From BM520 sp964474455 (GTDB lineage Bacteria > Bacteroidota > Bacteroidia > Bacteroidales > BM520): 64,000 nucleotides of DNA. Below the pieces are notes generated by a model, which saw only the letters and a list, made by a program, of their open reading frames with translations, made no database searches and was not told where the DNA came from. A program made the position numbers and the translations under genes. The DNA is taken from NCBI GenBank assembly GCA_964474455.1, contig CAYYSU010000009.1:1-64000 (forward strand). Reading direction: 5' to 3'. Position 1 is the first letter of the stretch, and each line of letters opens with the position of its first letter. This document shows positions 47,053 through 55,793 of the stretch, piece after piece.

Positions 47053-48228
47053 ATGAGAGATAATTCAAGATATAACAGAAGAGGTGTGTCAGCCACGAAA
47101 GAGGATGTACATAATGCCATAAAAAACGTCAATAAAGGTCTTTTCCCATATGCTTTCTGTAAGGTTGTGGAAGACAGGCTGTCAGGTGACTCTGAGTATT
47201 GTACAGTTATGCATGCTGACGGTGCAGGAACAAAATCCTCACTGGCGTATATGTACTGGAAAGAGACCGGTGATATCAGTGTGTGGAAAGGTATTGCACA
47301 GGATGCTGTGGTGATGAATACTGACGATCTCTTATGTGTGGGTATTACAGATAATATCTTACTCTCATCAACCATTGGGCGCAACAAAAGGCTAATCCCC
47401 GGAGAGGTGATCTCAGCAATTATTAACGGAACAGAAGAGTTTCTGCAGAATATGCGTGATCTGGGTGTAGGCATTTGGTCTACCGGTGGAGAAACAGCTG
47501 ATGTTGGAGACCTGGTGCGAACGATTATTGTAGATTCCACAGTAACAGCACGCATGAGAAGAAATGACGTTATCTGCAACAGCAATATCCGCCCGGGAGA
47601 TGTTATTGTAGCCATGGCGTCGTTTGGTAAAGCGACTTATGAAGATATCTATAATGGAGGTATGGGCAGCAACGGACTCACATCTGCCCGCCACGATGTG
47701 TTTGCCAGGTATCTGGCCGCAAAATACCCTGAAAGCTATGATAATGGTGTTGATAACGACCTGGTTTATTCCGGAAGTTATAAACTCACAGACAAGGCTG
47801 TAGAAAGCCTTGACATGGGGCAACTTGTGCTCTCCCCCACCCGCACCTACGCTCCAGTCATTGCTGCTACTCTCAAAGAGCACCGTAAGCATATTCACGG
47901 CATTATACACTGTAGTGGCGGAGCGCAAACGAAAATACTACACTTTACAAAACCGGGACTACATGTAATAAAAGATAATCTATTCCCGGCACCTCCACTT
48001 TTCAAATACATCCAACAGGAATCCAAAACACCTTGGCAGGAGATGTACAAGGTCTTTAACATGGGACATCGAATGGAACTATATGTTGGAAAAGATATTG
48101 CACAGGAATTAATCTCTATCTCGAAATCATTTAATATTGATGCACGTATCGTGGGTCGTGTTGAAGCTTGTGAAGACAAAAAGCTTACCATAAAAAGCGA
48201 AAAAGGTACTTTTGAGTACTTCAGCTAA
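47053..48228 (+). CDS. purM: Phosphoribosylformylglycinamidine cyclo-ligase
   Basis: Closes the imidazole ring to AIR in purine synthesis. The 391 residues represent the longer Bacteroidota type. Motifs are HADGAGTKSSLAYMY (ATP site), DAVVMNTDDLLCVG, GGETADVGDLVRTI and VIVAMASFGKATYED. The ATG at 47053 starts 1 nt after the stop of the PorE-like gene; a TTG at 47044 overlapping that gene is less likely. Close spacing implies cotranscription although the functions are unrelated. Confidence 0.93.
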   Translation: MRDNSRYNRRGVSATKEDVHNAIKNVNKGLFPYAFCKVVEDRLSGDSEYCTVMHADGAGTKSSLAYMYWKETGDISVWKGIAQDAVVMNTDDLLCVGITDNILLSSTIGRNKRLIPGEVISAIINGTEEFLQNMRDLGVGIWSTGGETADVGDLVRTIIVDSTVTARMRRNDVICNSNIRPGDVIVAMASFGKATYEDIYNGGMGSNGLTSARHDVFARYLAAKYPESYDNGVDNDLVYSGSYKLTDKAVESLDMGQLVLSPTRTYAPVIAATLKEHRKHIHGIIHCSGGAQTKILHFTKPGLHVIKDNLFPAPPLFKYIQQESKTPWQEMYKVFNMGHRMELYVGKDIAQELISISKSFNIDARIVGRVEACEDKKLTIKSEKGTFEYFS

Positions 48229-48299
48229 CGCAGATATATCACTTCCCTGACTCCCGTATTACAACGTTACGGCAAGAGCAACACACCACGAAAAAGGTG

Positions 48300-48331
48300 T
48301 TAGTAGTTATGTAAACTATGTTGTACTTTTG
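48300..48331 (+). promoter_or_regulatory. Promoter of prfA
   Basis: TTAG (48300-48303), a 20-nt spacer and an exact TACTTTTG (48324-48331); start codon 22 nt downstream. A short ACACC/GGTGT hairpin lies just upstream, possibly ending purM transcripts. Confidence 0.55.
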
Positions 48332-48352
48332 TAAACTAAAATAAAGCAAAGT

Positions 48353-49426
48353 ATGTTACTGCAAAAACTTGAAGAAGTACACAATAAATTTATAGAACTC
48401 GGAGAACAACTCGCTGATCCTGAGGTAGCAGCAGATATGAAGCGGTACGTAAAGCTGAGCAAGGACTATAAAGAGCTTGAACCCGTTTCTACTGCATATA
48501 AAGAGTATAAAGATGTAATTGATAATATCGAGGCCACGAAAGAGATCCTTCACTCAGAGAAAGATGATGAATTTCGTGAAATGGCCAAAGAGGAACTAAA
48601 TGAATTTATCAATCGCCGTGAGGAAATGGAAGAAGATATCAAGCTTCTTCTGGTTCCCAAGGATCCACAAGATGGTAAGAATGTCATCTTTGAAATCCGT
48701 GCTGGAACAGGTGGTGACGAAGCCAGTATATTTGCTGGTGATCTATTCCGCATGTATGTAAAGTATTGCGAATCAAAAAAATGGAAAGTAGAAACCGTTA
48801 GTGAAACTCTTGGCACGGTTGGTGGATACAAAGAAATAATCTTTAATGTCACCGGGCAGGGAATCTATGGCGAACTGAAATATGAATCCGGAGTACACCG
48901 TGTACAGCGCGTGCCACAAACAGAAACTCAGGGTCGTGTTCACACTTCCGCCGCAACAGTAGCGGTACTTCCTGAAGCTGAGGAGTTTGACGTAGAACTT
49001 AAACCTGCAGATATCAGAAAAGATACATACTGTAGCTCAGGACCAGGTGGACAATCTGTAAATACTACATATTCAGCTGTACGCCTGACTCATGATCCTA
49101 CCGGAATAGTGGTAACATGTCAGGATCAAAAATCACAAATCAAAAACCTGGATAAAGCAATGAAAGTTCTGCGTAGCCGCATCTACGAAGTAGAACACCA
49201 GAAGTACCTCGACGAGATATCCTCGAAACGTAAGACAATGGTTTCTACCGGTGACCGCTCGGCAAAAATTCGTACATATAATTATCCGCAAGGTCGTGTC
49301 ACCGATCACCGTATTAACTTCTCAGTTTTCAACCTTCCGGCTGTTATGGATGGCGATATTCAGGAATTTATCGATAAGCTTATCGTGGCAGAAAATTCAG
49401 AACGACTAAAAGATATATCAAACTAA
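48353..49426 (+). CDS. prfA: Peptide chain release factor 1
   Basis: Recognises UAA and UAG and triggers peptide release. The 357 residues carry the catalytic GGQ in SSGPGGQSVNTTYSAVRLTH and the stop-codon reading region in domain 2 (VHRVQRVPQTETQGRVHTSA); the sequence AEEFDVEL and the length fit RF1 rather than RF2, which in addition needs a frameshift in many species. Start ATG at 48353 with its own promoter. pyrF follows after 35 nt. Confidence 0.96.
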   Translation: MLLQKLEEVHNKFIELGEQLADPEVAADMKRYVKLSKDYKELEPVSTAYKEYKDVIDNIEATKEILHSEKDDEFREMAKEELNEFINRREEMEEDIKLLLVPKDPQDGKNVIFEIRAGTGGDEASIFAGDLFRMYVKYCESKKWKVETVSETLGTVGGYKEIIFNVTGQGIYGELKYESGVHRVQRVPQTETQGRVHTSAATVAVLPEAEEFDVELKPADIRKDTYCSSGPGGQSVNTTYSAVRLTHDPTGIVVTCQDQKSQIKNLDKAMKVLRSRIYEVEHQKYLDEISSKRKTMVSTGDRSAKIRTYNYPQGRVTDHRINFSVFNLPAVMDGDIQEFIDKLIVAENSERLKDISN

Positions 49427-49461
49427 TATCACCTGACACACAGTAATATAACTATACTACC

Positions 49462-50340
49462 ATGACAAGATTAGAGCTTTTTGATATTATAAAACGTAAA
49501 GAGTCTTTTCTGTGCGTTGGCCTGGATTCCGACATCCACAAAATCCCCCGACACTTGCAGGGGAAAGAAGACCCTGTTTATGAATTTAACAAACAGATTA
49601 TTGATGCCACCCTCCCCTACACTATTGCCTACAAGCCAAACACAGCATTTTATGAATGCCGAGGCTCGGCAGGTTGGGTTAGTTTGGAGAAAACTATCGA
49701 TTACCTGAAACAATATAAAAAAGAGACCTTTGTTATTGCTGATGCAAAACGTGGCGACATAGGAAACACTTCAAAGCAGTATGCCAACGCGTTCTTCCGT
49801 CAGATGGATGTGGATGCACTAACGGTGGCTCCATACATGGGAGAAGATTCCGTAACTCCATTCCTGGATTATGAAGGAAAATGGGTTATCCTGCTTGCGC
49901 TAACATCAAATGCCGGCGCTTCGGATTTCCAGTTCCTGCAGCCACAAAGGTCGGCTATGATGGATAAAATGGGCATCAGAACCAAAAGGCCAAGGATTAA
50001 AAAGCTCTACGAACAGGTATTGGCAGCAAGCTACCGTTGGGGAGCTAATGAAGACAATATGATGTTCGTAGTTGGGGCAACAAAAGCAGAAATGCTAACA
50101 AGCATACGACAGATAGTACCAAACCATTTTCTCCTTGTCCCAGGAGTAGGTGCACAGGGAGGAAGCCTCGAACAAGTTGCCGAATATGGCATAAATGAGC
50201 AATGCGGAATTATTGTCAACTCCTCCAGAGGAATTATCTTCGCAGGAAAAGAGGACGATTTTGCACTAAAAGCCGGCGAAAAAGCCCGCGAACTGCAACA
50301 ACAAATGAAAAAACTACTTCATAACAAACAATTTATATAA
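49462..50340 (+). CDS. pyrF: Orotidine-5'-phosphate decarboxylase
   Basis: Makes UMP from OMP. The 292 residues belong to the longer type 2 group. The catalytic stretch is VIADAKRGDIGNTSKQYANA, with the N-terminal LCVGLDSD motif and the phosphate loop FLLVPGVGAQGGS. Its stop overlaps the malic enzyme start by 1 nt (TAATG), so they are translated from one mRNA. Other pyrimidine genes in the window are pyrBI (53.8 kb) and pyrG (6 kb). Confidence 0.95.
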   Translation: MTRLELFDIIKRKESFLCVGLDSDIHKIPRHLQGKEDPVYEFNKQIIDATLPYTIAYKPNTAFYECRGSAGWVSLEKTIDYLKQYKKETFVIADAKRGDIGNTSKQYANAFFRQMDVDALTVAPYMGEDSVTPFLDYEGKWVILLALTSNAGASDFQFLQPQRSAMMDKMGIRTKRPRIKKLYEQVLAASYRWGANEDNMMFVVGATKAEMLTSIRQIVPNHFLLVPGVGAQGGSLEQVAEYGINEQCGIIVNSSRGIIFAGKEDDFALKAGEKARELQQQMKKLLHNKQFI

Positions 50341-51599
50341 TGAAAGATATCAGAGAGGAAGCACTGAGATATCATGCTGAACCGACACCCGGTAAGCTGG
50401 AAGTTATCCCTACAAAACCTAGCAAAACACAGAACGACCTTTCCATGGCCTACACCCCCGGCGTGGCGATTCCATGCCTGGAAATAGAAAAAGACCCCAT
50501 GCTGGCATACAAATACACAGGAAAAGGCAACCTGGTAGCTGTAATATCCAATGGCACCGCTGTGCTTGGCTTAGGCAATATTGGAACCCTGGCAGGAAAA
50601 CCTGTTATGGAAGGCAAAGGACTTCTTTTTAAAGCTTTCGCAGATATTAACGTGTTCGACATAGAACTCGATGAAAAAGATCCGGACAAAATTGTGGATA
50701 TTGTAAAAGCTATGGCTCCCACCTTCGGTGGTATCAACCTGGAAGATATTAAAGCCCCGGAGTGTTTCTATATCGAAGAGAAACTAAAAGAGTTACTCGA
50801 TATTCCTGTTATGCACGACGATCAGCACGGAACAGCAATAATTACTGCTGCCGGACTTCTCAACGCAGCAGAGATACTTGGTAAGAAGCTTGGCGAGATG
50901 AAAATCATTGTAAACGGTGCCGGAGCATCCGCATTCTCTTGCACCAAGCTATATATCGCTCTCGGTGTAAAAAAAGAAAATGTTGTTATGCTCGATAGTA
51001 AAGGAGTATTACACAAAGACAGAACTGATCTTAACAAATATAAAGCGCAATTTATTACAGATTGTGATGTTCATACCCTTGAAGAAGCTATAGAAGGTGC
51101 AGATATGTTCCTGGGGCTCTCTGTCGCAGGCGCTCTCAAGCCGGAATATCTTAAGAAGATGGCCAAAAATCCAATCGTTTTTGCCCTTGCAAATCCAAAT
51201 CCGGAGATCGATCCTGACGAAGCTCTTACTGTTCGCGACGACATCCTACTTGCCACCGGTCGCTCCGACTACCCTAACCAAGTGAATAACGTGCTGGGCT
51301 TCCCCTTTATCTTCCGCGGTGCGCTGGACGTTCGCGCCACAGATATTAACGAAGTGATGAAGCTTGCTGCGGCAAAAGCACTGGCAGCACTGGCAAAAGA
51401 GCCTGTAACACAAGATGTTCTCGATGCTTATGGCCTGGAATCGCTGGTGTTTGGTCGTGACTATTTCATTCCCAAGCCCTTCGATCCCCGCCTCAATGAA
51501 TTTGAATCGTATGCTGTGGCAAAAGCAGCATGTGAAAGCGGCGTGGCCCTTGCTCCCATAGAGGATTGGGATGCATATAAGAATACCTTGAAGAGGTAA
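50340..51599 (+). CDS. Malic enzyme (malate dehydrogenase, oxaloacetate-decarboxylating)
   Basis: Oxidative decarboxylation of malate to pyruvate. The 419 residues contain the N-terminal malic domain (DLSMAYTPGVAIPC, the catalytic Tyr/Lys region) and an NAD(P)-binding domain (IIVNGAGASAFSCTKLY). It lacks the phosphotransacetylase-like domain of MaeB, so it is the short form. NAD versus NADP cannot be decided by eye. Start ATG overlaps the pyrF stop by 1 nt. A terminator follows 33 nt after the stop. Confidence 0.94.
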   Translation: MKDIREEALRYHAEPTPGKLEVIPTKPSKTQNDLSMAYTPGVAIPCLEIEKDPMLAYKYTGKGNLVAVISNGTAVLGLGNIGTLAGKPVMEGKGLLFKAFADINVFDIELDEKDPDKIVDIVKAMAPTFGGINLEDIKAPECFYIEEKLKELLDIPVMHDDQHGTAIITAAGLLNAAEILGKKLGEMKIIVNGAGASAFSCTKLYIALGVKKENVVMLDSKGVLHKDRTDLNKYKAQFITDCDVHTLEEAIEGADMFLGLSVAGALKPEYLKKMAKNPIVFALANPNPEIDPDEALTVRDDILLATGRSDYPNQVNNVLGFPFIFRGALDVRATDINEVMKLAAAKALAALAKEPVTQDVLDAYGLESLVFGRDYFIPKPFDPRLNEFESYAVAKAACESGVALAPIEDWDAYKNTLKR

Positions 51600-51631
51600 T
51601 ACAGAAGAAGAAATTGTTAAACGTTAATTGA

Positions 51632-51666
51632 GGGCCAATGAATAAATTGGCCCTTTGCTTTTTTTT
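51632..51666 (+). terminator. Terminator of the pyrF/malic enzyme transcript
   Basis: GGGCCAA/TTGGCCC, a perfect 7-bp stem with an 8-nt loop, followed by a T-rich tract (TTTGC then T8). It lies between the convergent malic enzyme and argS genes; on the minus strand no T-run follows. Confidence 0.85.
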
Positions 51667-51681
51667 ACCCGACAGAATCTG

Positions 51682-53475
51682 TTACATCCGCTCCGGCACA
51701 TCAATACCCAGCAGACTCATGGCACTCTTGATTACCTTTCCTGTCATCAGCGCAAGCGAAAGACGTAGTGCACGCTTGTTATCATCATCCTCTTTCAAGA
51801 CAGGTACTTCCTGGTAAAAACCGTTAAATGCCTTTGCTAGATCATAGGCATAGTTGGCAACCATTGCGGGGCTCAGGTTATCACCGGCAGTTTTTATCAC
51901 TTCCGGATATTCATGTAGCGATTTCAGAATGGCCATTTCAGAAGTATGAAGAGAAGAGAAATCTACCTCACCGATAATATCAATACGCGTACCCTTATCA
52001 GCAGCTTTTCCCAGCAACGATCGTATTCGCGCATAAGTGTACTGGATAAAAGGACCGGTATTTCCGTTGAAATCAATGGACTCCTCCGGATTAAAGAGCA
52101 TCTTCTTTTTGGGATCCACCTTGAGGATGAAATATTTCAAAGCTCCCAGGCTCACCATATTATAGATAGCATCAGCGCCTTCATCACCATCCTTCACTTT
52201 TCCCAGCTCTTCGCTCATCTGCTTTGCGGTATCATACATTCCATCCATGAGATCATCAGCATCTACCACGGTTCCTTCGCGAGACTTCATCTTACCCTGA
52301 GGAAGCTCCACCATGCCATACGAGAGATGATACACAGTATCAGCCCACTCTTTACCAAGCATTTTTAACACTCGCGCCAACACATCGAAGTGGTAGTTCT
52401 GTTCATTTCCGACCACATAAACCATTTTTTGTGGTTTATAGTCTTCGTAACGCTGGTTTGCCGTCCCCAGATCCTGAGTCATATATACAGATGTACCATC
52501 GCTGCGGAGCAAGATCTTTTCATCCAGCCCCTGAGATGAGAGGTCGGCCCAAACAGAGGAGTCCTCTTTTTGAGCCAGCTTACCCTCTTCCAAGCCTTTC
52601 AATACAAGGTCTTTACCAAGCAGATACGTCTCCGACTCGTGATAAATCTTATCAAATCTAACACCCATCCTTTTATAGGTAATATCGAATCCTGCATAGA
52701 CCCATGCATTCATTTTTTCCCATAAAGAGCGCACTTCAGCATCACCACTCTCCCACTTGCGCAGCATTTCACGAGCACCTTGCATTAAAGGAGCACTCTC
52801 TTTGGCTTCTTTATCGTTCATACCTTTGGCCATAAGATCCGCAACCTCAGCTTTATACTCCTTATCAAAGCGTACATAATACTTTCCGATAAGGTGATCA
52901 CCCTTCATTCCTGACGATTTCGGAGTCTCACCATCACCAAACATCTGCCATGCCAGCATAGATTTGCAGATATGGATACCCCGATCGTTCACAAGGTTAA
53001 CTTTAACCACAGGAATACCATTAGCTGCAATAATGTTGGAAACAGCAAAACCCAGAAGATTATTGCGAATATGGCCCAGGTGAAGAGGTTTATTGGTATT
53101 TGGTGAAGAGTATTCAACCACAACAGGAGCAATATCTTTTGTGGGAGTGATACCATAGTTCTCAGATTCCAATGCATAAGTAAAAAACTCTTTCCAGTAC
53201 GACACCTCTAAGGTAATATTGAGAAATCCTTTTATAACATCAAACTTTTCGCATATATCAACATTTTCCACCATCCATGCACCGATATCCTCTGCTGTCT
53301 GAACCGGGCTCTTTTTGCTAATACGCAAAAGAGGAAACATCACAATTGTGTAATCACCTTCAATCTCGGGACGAGTCTTTTGCACTGATATCTGAGAATT
53401 CTCAGGTTCAGCATCATATAAGACTTTAACAGCCTTAATGGTGTTATCTGCTAACAGTTGTTCGATGTTCATCAT
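51682..53475 (-). CDS. argS: Arginyl-tRNA synthetase
   Basis: Class I synthetase. From the first of two adjacent ATGs (53475, 53472) the protein has 597 or 596 residues, the family length. The HIGH-type motif is PLHLGHIRNN within SSPNTNKPLHLGH, the KMSK-type loop is GKMKSREGT, and the C-terminal DALR anticodon-binding domain (about 480-597) ends in VPERM. The frame is open further up to 53556 but this would cross the TATCTTTG box at 53501, so the ATG pair is right. Confidence 0.96.
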   Translation of the reverse strand: MMNIEQLLADNTIKAVKVLYDAEPENSQISVQKTRPEIEGDYTIVMFPLLRISKKSPVQTAEDIGAWMVENVDICEKFDVIKGFLNITLEVSYWKEFFTYALESENYGITPTKDIAPVVVEYSSPNTNKPLHLGHIRNNLLGFAVSNIIAANGIPVVKVNLVNDRGIHICKSMLAWQMFGDGETPKSSGMKGDHLIGKYYVRFDKEYKAEVADLMAKGMNDKEAKESAPLMQGAREMLRKWESGDAEVRSLWEKMNAWVYAGFDITYKRMGVRFDKIYHESETYLLGKDLVLKGLEEGKLAQKEDSSVWADLSSQGLDEKILLRSDGTSVYMTQDLGTANQRYEDYKPQKMVYVVGNEQNYHFDVLARVLKMLGKEWADTVYHLSYGMVELPQGKMKSREGTVVDADDLMDGMYDTAKQMSEELGKVKDGDEGADAIYNMVSLGALKYFILKVDPKKKMLFNPEESIDFNGNTGPFIQYTYARIRSLLGKAADKGTRIDIIGEVDFSSLHTSEMAILKSLHEYPEVIKTAGDNLSPAMVANYAYDLAKAFNGFYQEVPVLKEDDDNKRALRLSLALMTGKVIKSAMSLLGIDVPERM

Positions 53476-53500
53476 AACTATACAATTCAATTTAGGGGTG

Positions 53501-53508
53501 CAAAGATA
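53501..53508 (-). promoter_or_regulatory. -7 box (TATCTTTG) of argS
   Basis: Exact TAnnTTTG on the minus strand, 25 nt before the argS ATG. No clear -33 at the right distance. Confidence 0.5.
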
Positions 53509-53690
53509 AAAAAGAATACCGTACGGACAGTTTATTGCTCTTGCAAACCTGCACACCGTGCCAAAGATAGATTGAGAAACACTCCGTTAAGTAAATAAGC
53601 GGATATTGTCACTCTCATCATAGCTGATACACCAAACACACGTGTAAACTATTATGCCCAAGCGAATAAAGAGACATCACTAATAATTAT

Positions 53691-53720
53691 CCTTAAAGAT
53701 TTTTTTTAAGGCCTTTTTTT
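53691..53720 (+). terminator. Terminator-like hairpin upstream of pyrB
   Basis: CCTTAAA/TTTAAGG, a 7-bp stem with a 7-nt T-rich loop, followed by CC and T7 on the plus strand. No plus-strand gene ends here, so it would end an unknown transcript beginning between argS and this point, or act as an attenuator if pyrB has a promoter further up. The -7 box that best fits pyrB lies just downstream. Confidence 0.5.
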
Positions 53721-53732
53721 AAATAAAAATTC

Positions 53733-53740
53733 TAATTTTG
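53733..53740 (+). promoter_or_regulatory. -7 box (TAATTTTG) of pyrB
   Basis: Exact TAnnTTTG; predicted start near 53746 gives a leader of about 60 nt that contains the hairpin at 53761-53798. The -33 region is T-rich without a clear TTTG. Confidence 0.5.
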
Positions 53741-53760
53741 TGGTGACCATATAGTCATGC

Positions 53761-53798
53761 TTTTTTAGATTCCTTGATATTATCTTGGGTCTAAAAAA
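53761..53798 (+). promoter_or_regulatory. Leader hairpin overlapping the pyrB ribosome-entry region
   Basis: TTTTTTAGA (53761-53769) can pair with TCTAAAAAA (53790-53798) across a 20-nt loop. The 3' arm ends 9 nt before the pyrB start and takes up the A-rich tract that stands in for a Shine-Dalgarno here. It could limit translation when closed, for pyrimidine or other control; this is inference. Confidence 0.4.
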
Positions 53799-53807
53799 AA
53801 AATGCCC

Positions 53808-54716
53808 ATGAAAAACAGAAGTCTGGTTTCAATTTCAGATTACACAAAAGAGGATATTATACATATCCTTGACTTGGCGACTCATTTTGAAAACACTCCC
53901 GAGCCAACACTATTAGAAAATAAAGTTATTGCAAGTCTCTTCTTTGAGCCCTCAACGAGAACACGCCTGAGTTTTGAGACAGCAATACAACGACTGGGTG
54001 GAAGGATCATTGGATTTACTGATGCCTCCAGTTCATCAGTACAAAAAGGCGAGTCATTGCGCGACACCATTACAAATGTGAGCCTTTACTCCGATCTTAT
54101 TGTTATGCGTCACCCATTAGATGGCAGTACACGTTTTGCATCAGAGATTAGCCATGTTCCCATTATAAATGCCGGTGACGGTGCCAACCAGCACCCAACC
54201 CAGTGCCTGCTTGATCTGTACTCCATTCAAAAAACACAAGGAACCATAGAAAACCTTAAGATAGCTTTTGTTGGTGACCTGAAATACGGTCGCACTGTAC
54301 ACTCTCTGGTACAAGCAACAACAATGTTCAACTGTACTTATCGACTGGTATCTCCTACTGAGCTCAAACTACCCAGTCCGGTAAAGCAGCATATCAAAAA
54401 TAATAATCTGGAGTACACCCAACATACAGATCTTGAAGAGGTTATCCCTGATGTGGACATTATATATATGACCCGCATTCAGCGTGAACGCTTTGCCGAC
54501 CCGCTGGAGTATGAAAGAGTAAAAAATAGTTATGTCCTTAAGAATAATATGCTCAACAACTCCAAAGATAACCTTAAAGTGATGCACCCATTGCCACGCG
54601 TAAACGAAATCAGCGAAGATGTAGACACCAATCCAAAGGCTTACTACTTCCAACAGGCTCTCAACGGGGTCTATGTGCGACAGGCACTACTTGCATCAAT
54701 CCTTAACCTTAAATAA
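53808..54716 (+). CDS. pyrB: Aspartate carbamoyltransferase catalytic chain
   Basis: Condenses carbamoyl phosphate with aspartate, the committed pyrimidine step. The 302 residues (from ATG at 53808; an in-frame ATG at 53802 adds two) show the carbamoyl-phosphate loop FFEPSTRTRLSFETA, the NAGDGANQHPTQ motif, and the aspartate-site region MTRIQRERF and HPLPRVNEI. Its regulatory chain pyrI follows after 9 nt, so the allosteric dodecamer is expected, with CTP/ATP feedback. Confidence 0.95.
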   Translation: MKNRSLVSISDYTKEDIIHILDLATHFENTPEPTLLENKVIASLFFEPSTRTRLSFETAIQRLGGRIIGFTDASSSSVQKGESLRDTITNVSLYSDLIVMRHPLDGSTRFASEISHVPIINAGDGANQHPTQCLLDLYSIQKTQGTIENLKIAFVGDLKYGRTVHSLVQATTMFNCTYRLVSPTELKLPSPVKQHIKNNNLEYTQHTDLEEVIPDVDIIYMTRIQRERFADPLEYERVKNSYVLKNNMLNNSKDNLKVMHPLPRVNEISEDVDTNPKAYYFQQALNGVYVRQALLASILNLK

Positions 54717-54725
54717 TCATTTACA

Positions 54726-55184
54726 ATGAAAAAAAGAAAATTATTAAAGGTTTCAGCCATCGAAAATGGCACCGTGATCGACCATATACCCGCAGAGGCA
54801 GTATTTACAGTTATCAAAATCCTTGACCTTAACAAATGTGAAAACCCCATAACTTTTGGCACCAACCTTGACAGCAAGAAGTTTGGAAAAAAAGGAATCA
54901 TCAAAGTTAGCGGCAGATATTTTGAAGATGACGAAATAAATAAAATCACCCTGGTTGCGCCAACAGCATCACTTATCGAAATCAAAGACTTTATGGTAAT
55001 AAATAAACGTAATGTTGAGATACCCGAAGAGGTTGAAGGGTACGTTAAGTGCTTCAATCCTAAATGTATAACAAACAACCAGAATGTTCCCCGTAAATTC
55101 TATGTCGTAGATAAAGAAAATCTCAAACTCAAATGCCACTACTGTGAAAAATTCACAAAAAAAGAAAATATAAATATCCTGTAA
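54726..55184 (+). CDS. pyrI: Aspartate carbamoyltransferase regulatory chain
   Basis: Nucleotide-binding regulatory subunit. The 152 residues are full length: an N-terminal allosteric domain (KVSAIENGTVIDHIPA) and a C-terminal zinc domain whose four cysteines are in CFNPKCITN and KCHYCEKF. All four are present, so assembly with PyrB should be possible. It is followed by a weak terminator. Confidence 0.95.
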   Translation: MKKRKLLKVSAIENGTVIDHIPAEAVFTVIKILDLNKCENPITFGTNLDSKKFGKKGIIKVSGRYFEDDEINKITLVAPTASLIEIKDFMVINKRNVEIPEEVEGYVKCFNPKCITNNQNVPRKFYVVDKENLKLKCHYCEKFTKKENINIL

Positions 55185-55209
55185 TCAAAATTATGCTATT
55201 TAATATATG

Positions 55210-55237
55210 CCACATGGTAATATCTTGTGGTTTTTTT
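55210..55237 (+). terminator. Weak terminator after pyrI
   Basis: CCACA/TGTGG, a 5-bp stem with an 11-nt loop, followed by T7. It is short and probably leaky; the exosortase-like gene starts 14 nt further on. Confidence 0.55.
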
Positions 55238-55250
55238 ATTTTTATAAAAA

Positions 55251-55793
55251 TTGGCTGAAAAATTGGAAAACAAAACTATTTACCCAACCATTAATCAACT
55301 ATTATTGTCTTTTGGAATATGGATTATACTCTCTGCGGGTTTTCGTTTTTTTGCCTTTAACATGTTTTTTTATAATGCGCTACTGGGATTTGTAAAATGG
55401 TATCTTGAACTATTTTCAATCCTTTTTGGAGTGATTTATCAAGAGTATCCATCCTCTGATAATATCATTAGCCTTAACGGAGCTTCTCTGAAAATAATTT
55501 ATGAATGTACTGCATACAGCTATTATATATTCATTATTTCTATGGTTAGTTTTTCCCCATGGAAGACATCTCAAAAAATTTGGGGAGGCGTTATTATTCT
55601 CATTATAACAACAGTATTGAATGCTACCAGATTCTTTTCCGTTGCCTGGATTATCAGAAAACACCCCCAACATCTTGATATCTTCCACGATTATGTTTGG
55701 AATATTCTATTTGCGGTAATTATCTTTTTAACATATCTACTATTCCACTACTATTTCTTCAAAAAAAATCAAAATAACTCTATCGCTGCATGA
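55251..55793 (+). CDS. Exosortase/archaeosortase-like membrane protein
   Basis: A small integral membrane transpeptidase candidate. The 180 residues have about five hydrophobic helices. The proposed catalytic triad of the exosortase family is in place: Cys86 in IIYECTAYSYYI, Arg127 in VLNATRFFSVAW and His146 in IFHDYVWN, all near predicted membrane boundaries. The size resembles the compact XrtF-like group of Bacteroidota. The start is a TTG at 55251; an in-frame stop precedes it by 3 nt and no ATG fits. It overlaps the next gene by 4 nt. No substrate with a recognition motif plus membrane helix plus basic tail is seen in this window. Confidence 0.75.
   Translation: MAEKLENKTIYPTINQLLLSFGIWIILSAGFRFFAFNMFFYNALLGFVKWYLELFSILFGVIYQEYPSSDNIISLNGASLKIIYECTAYSYYIFIISMVSFSPWKTSQKIWGGVIILIITTVLNATRFFSVAWIIRKHPQHLDIFHDYVWNILFAVIIFLTYLLFHYYFFKKNQNNSIAA

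Noticed and set aside
55207..55395. ATG-started frame overlapping the exosortase-like gene
   Set aside because: It is in another frame, shows no family motif, and would exclude the conserved Cys/Arg/His frame.
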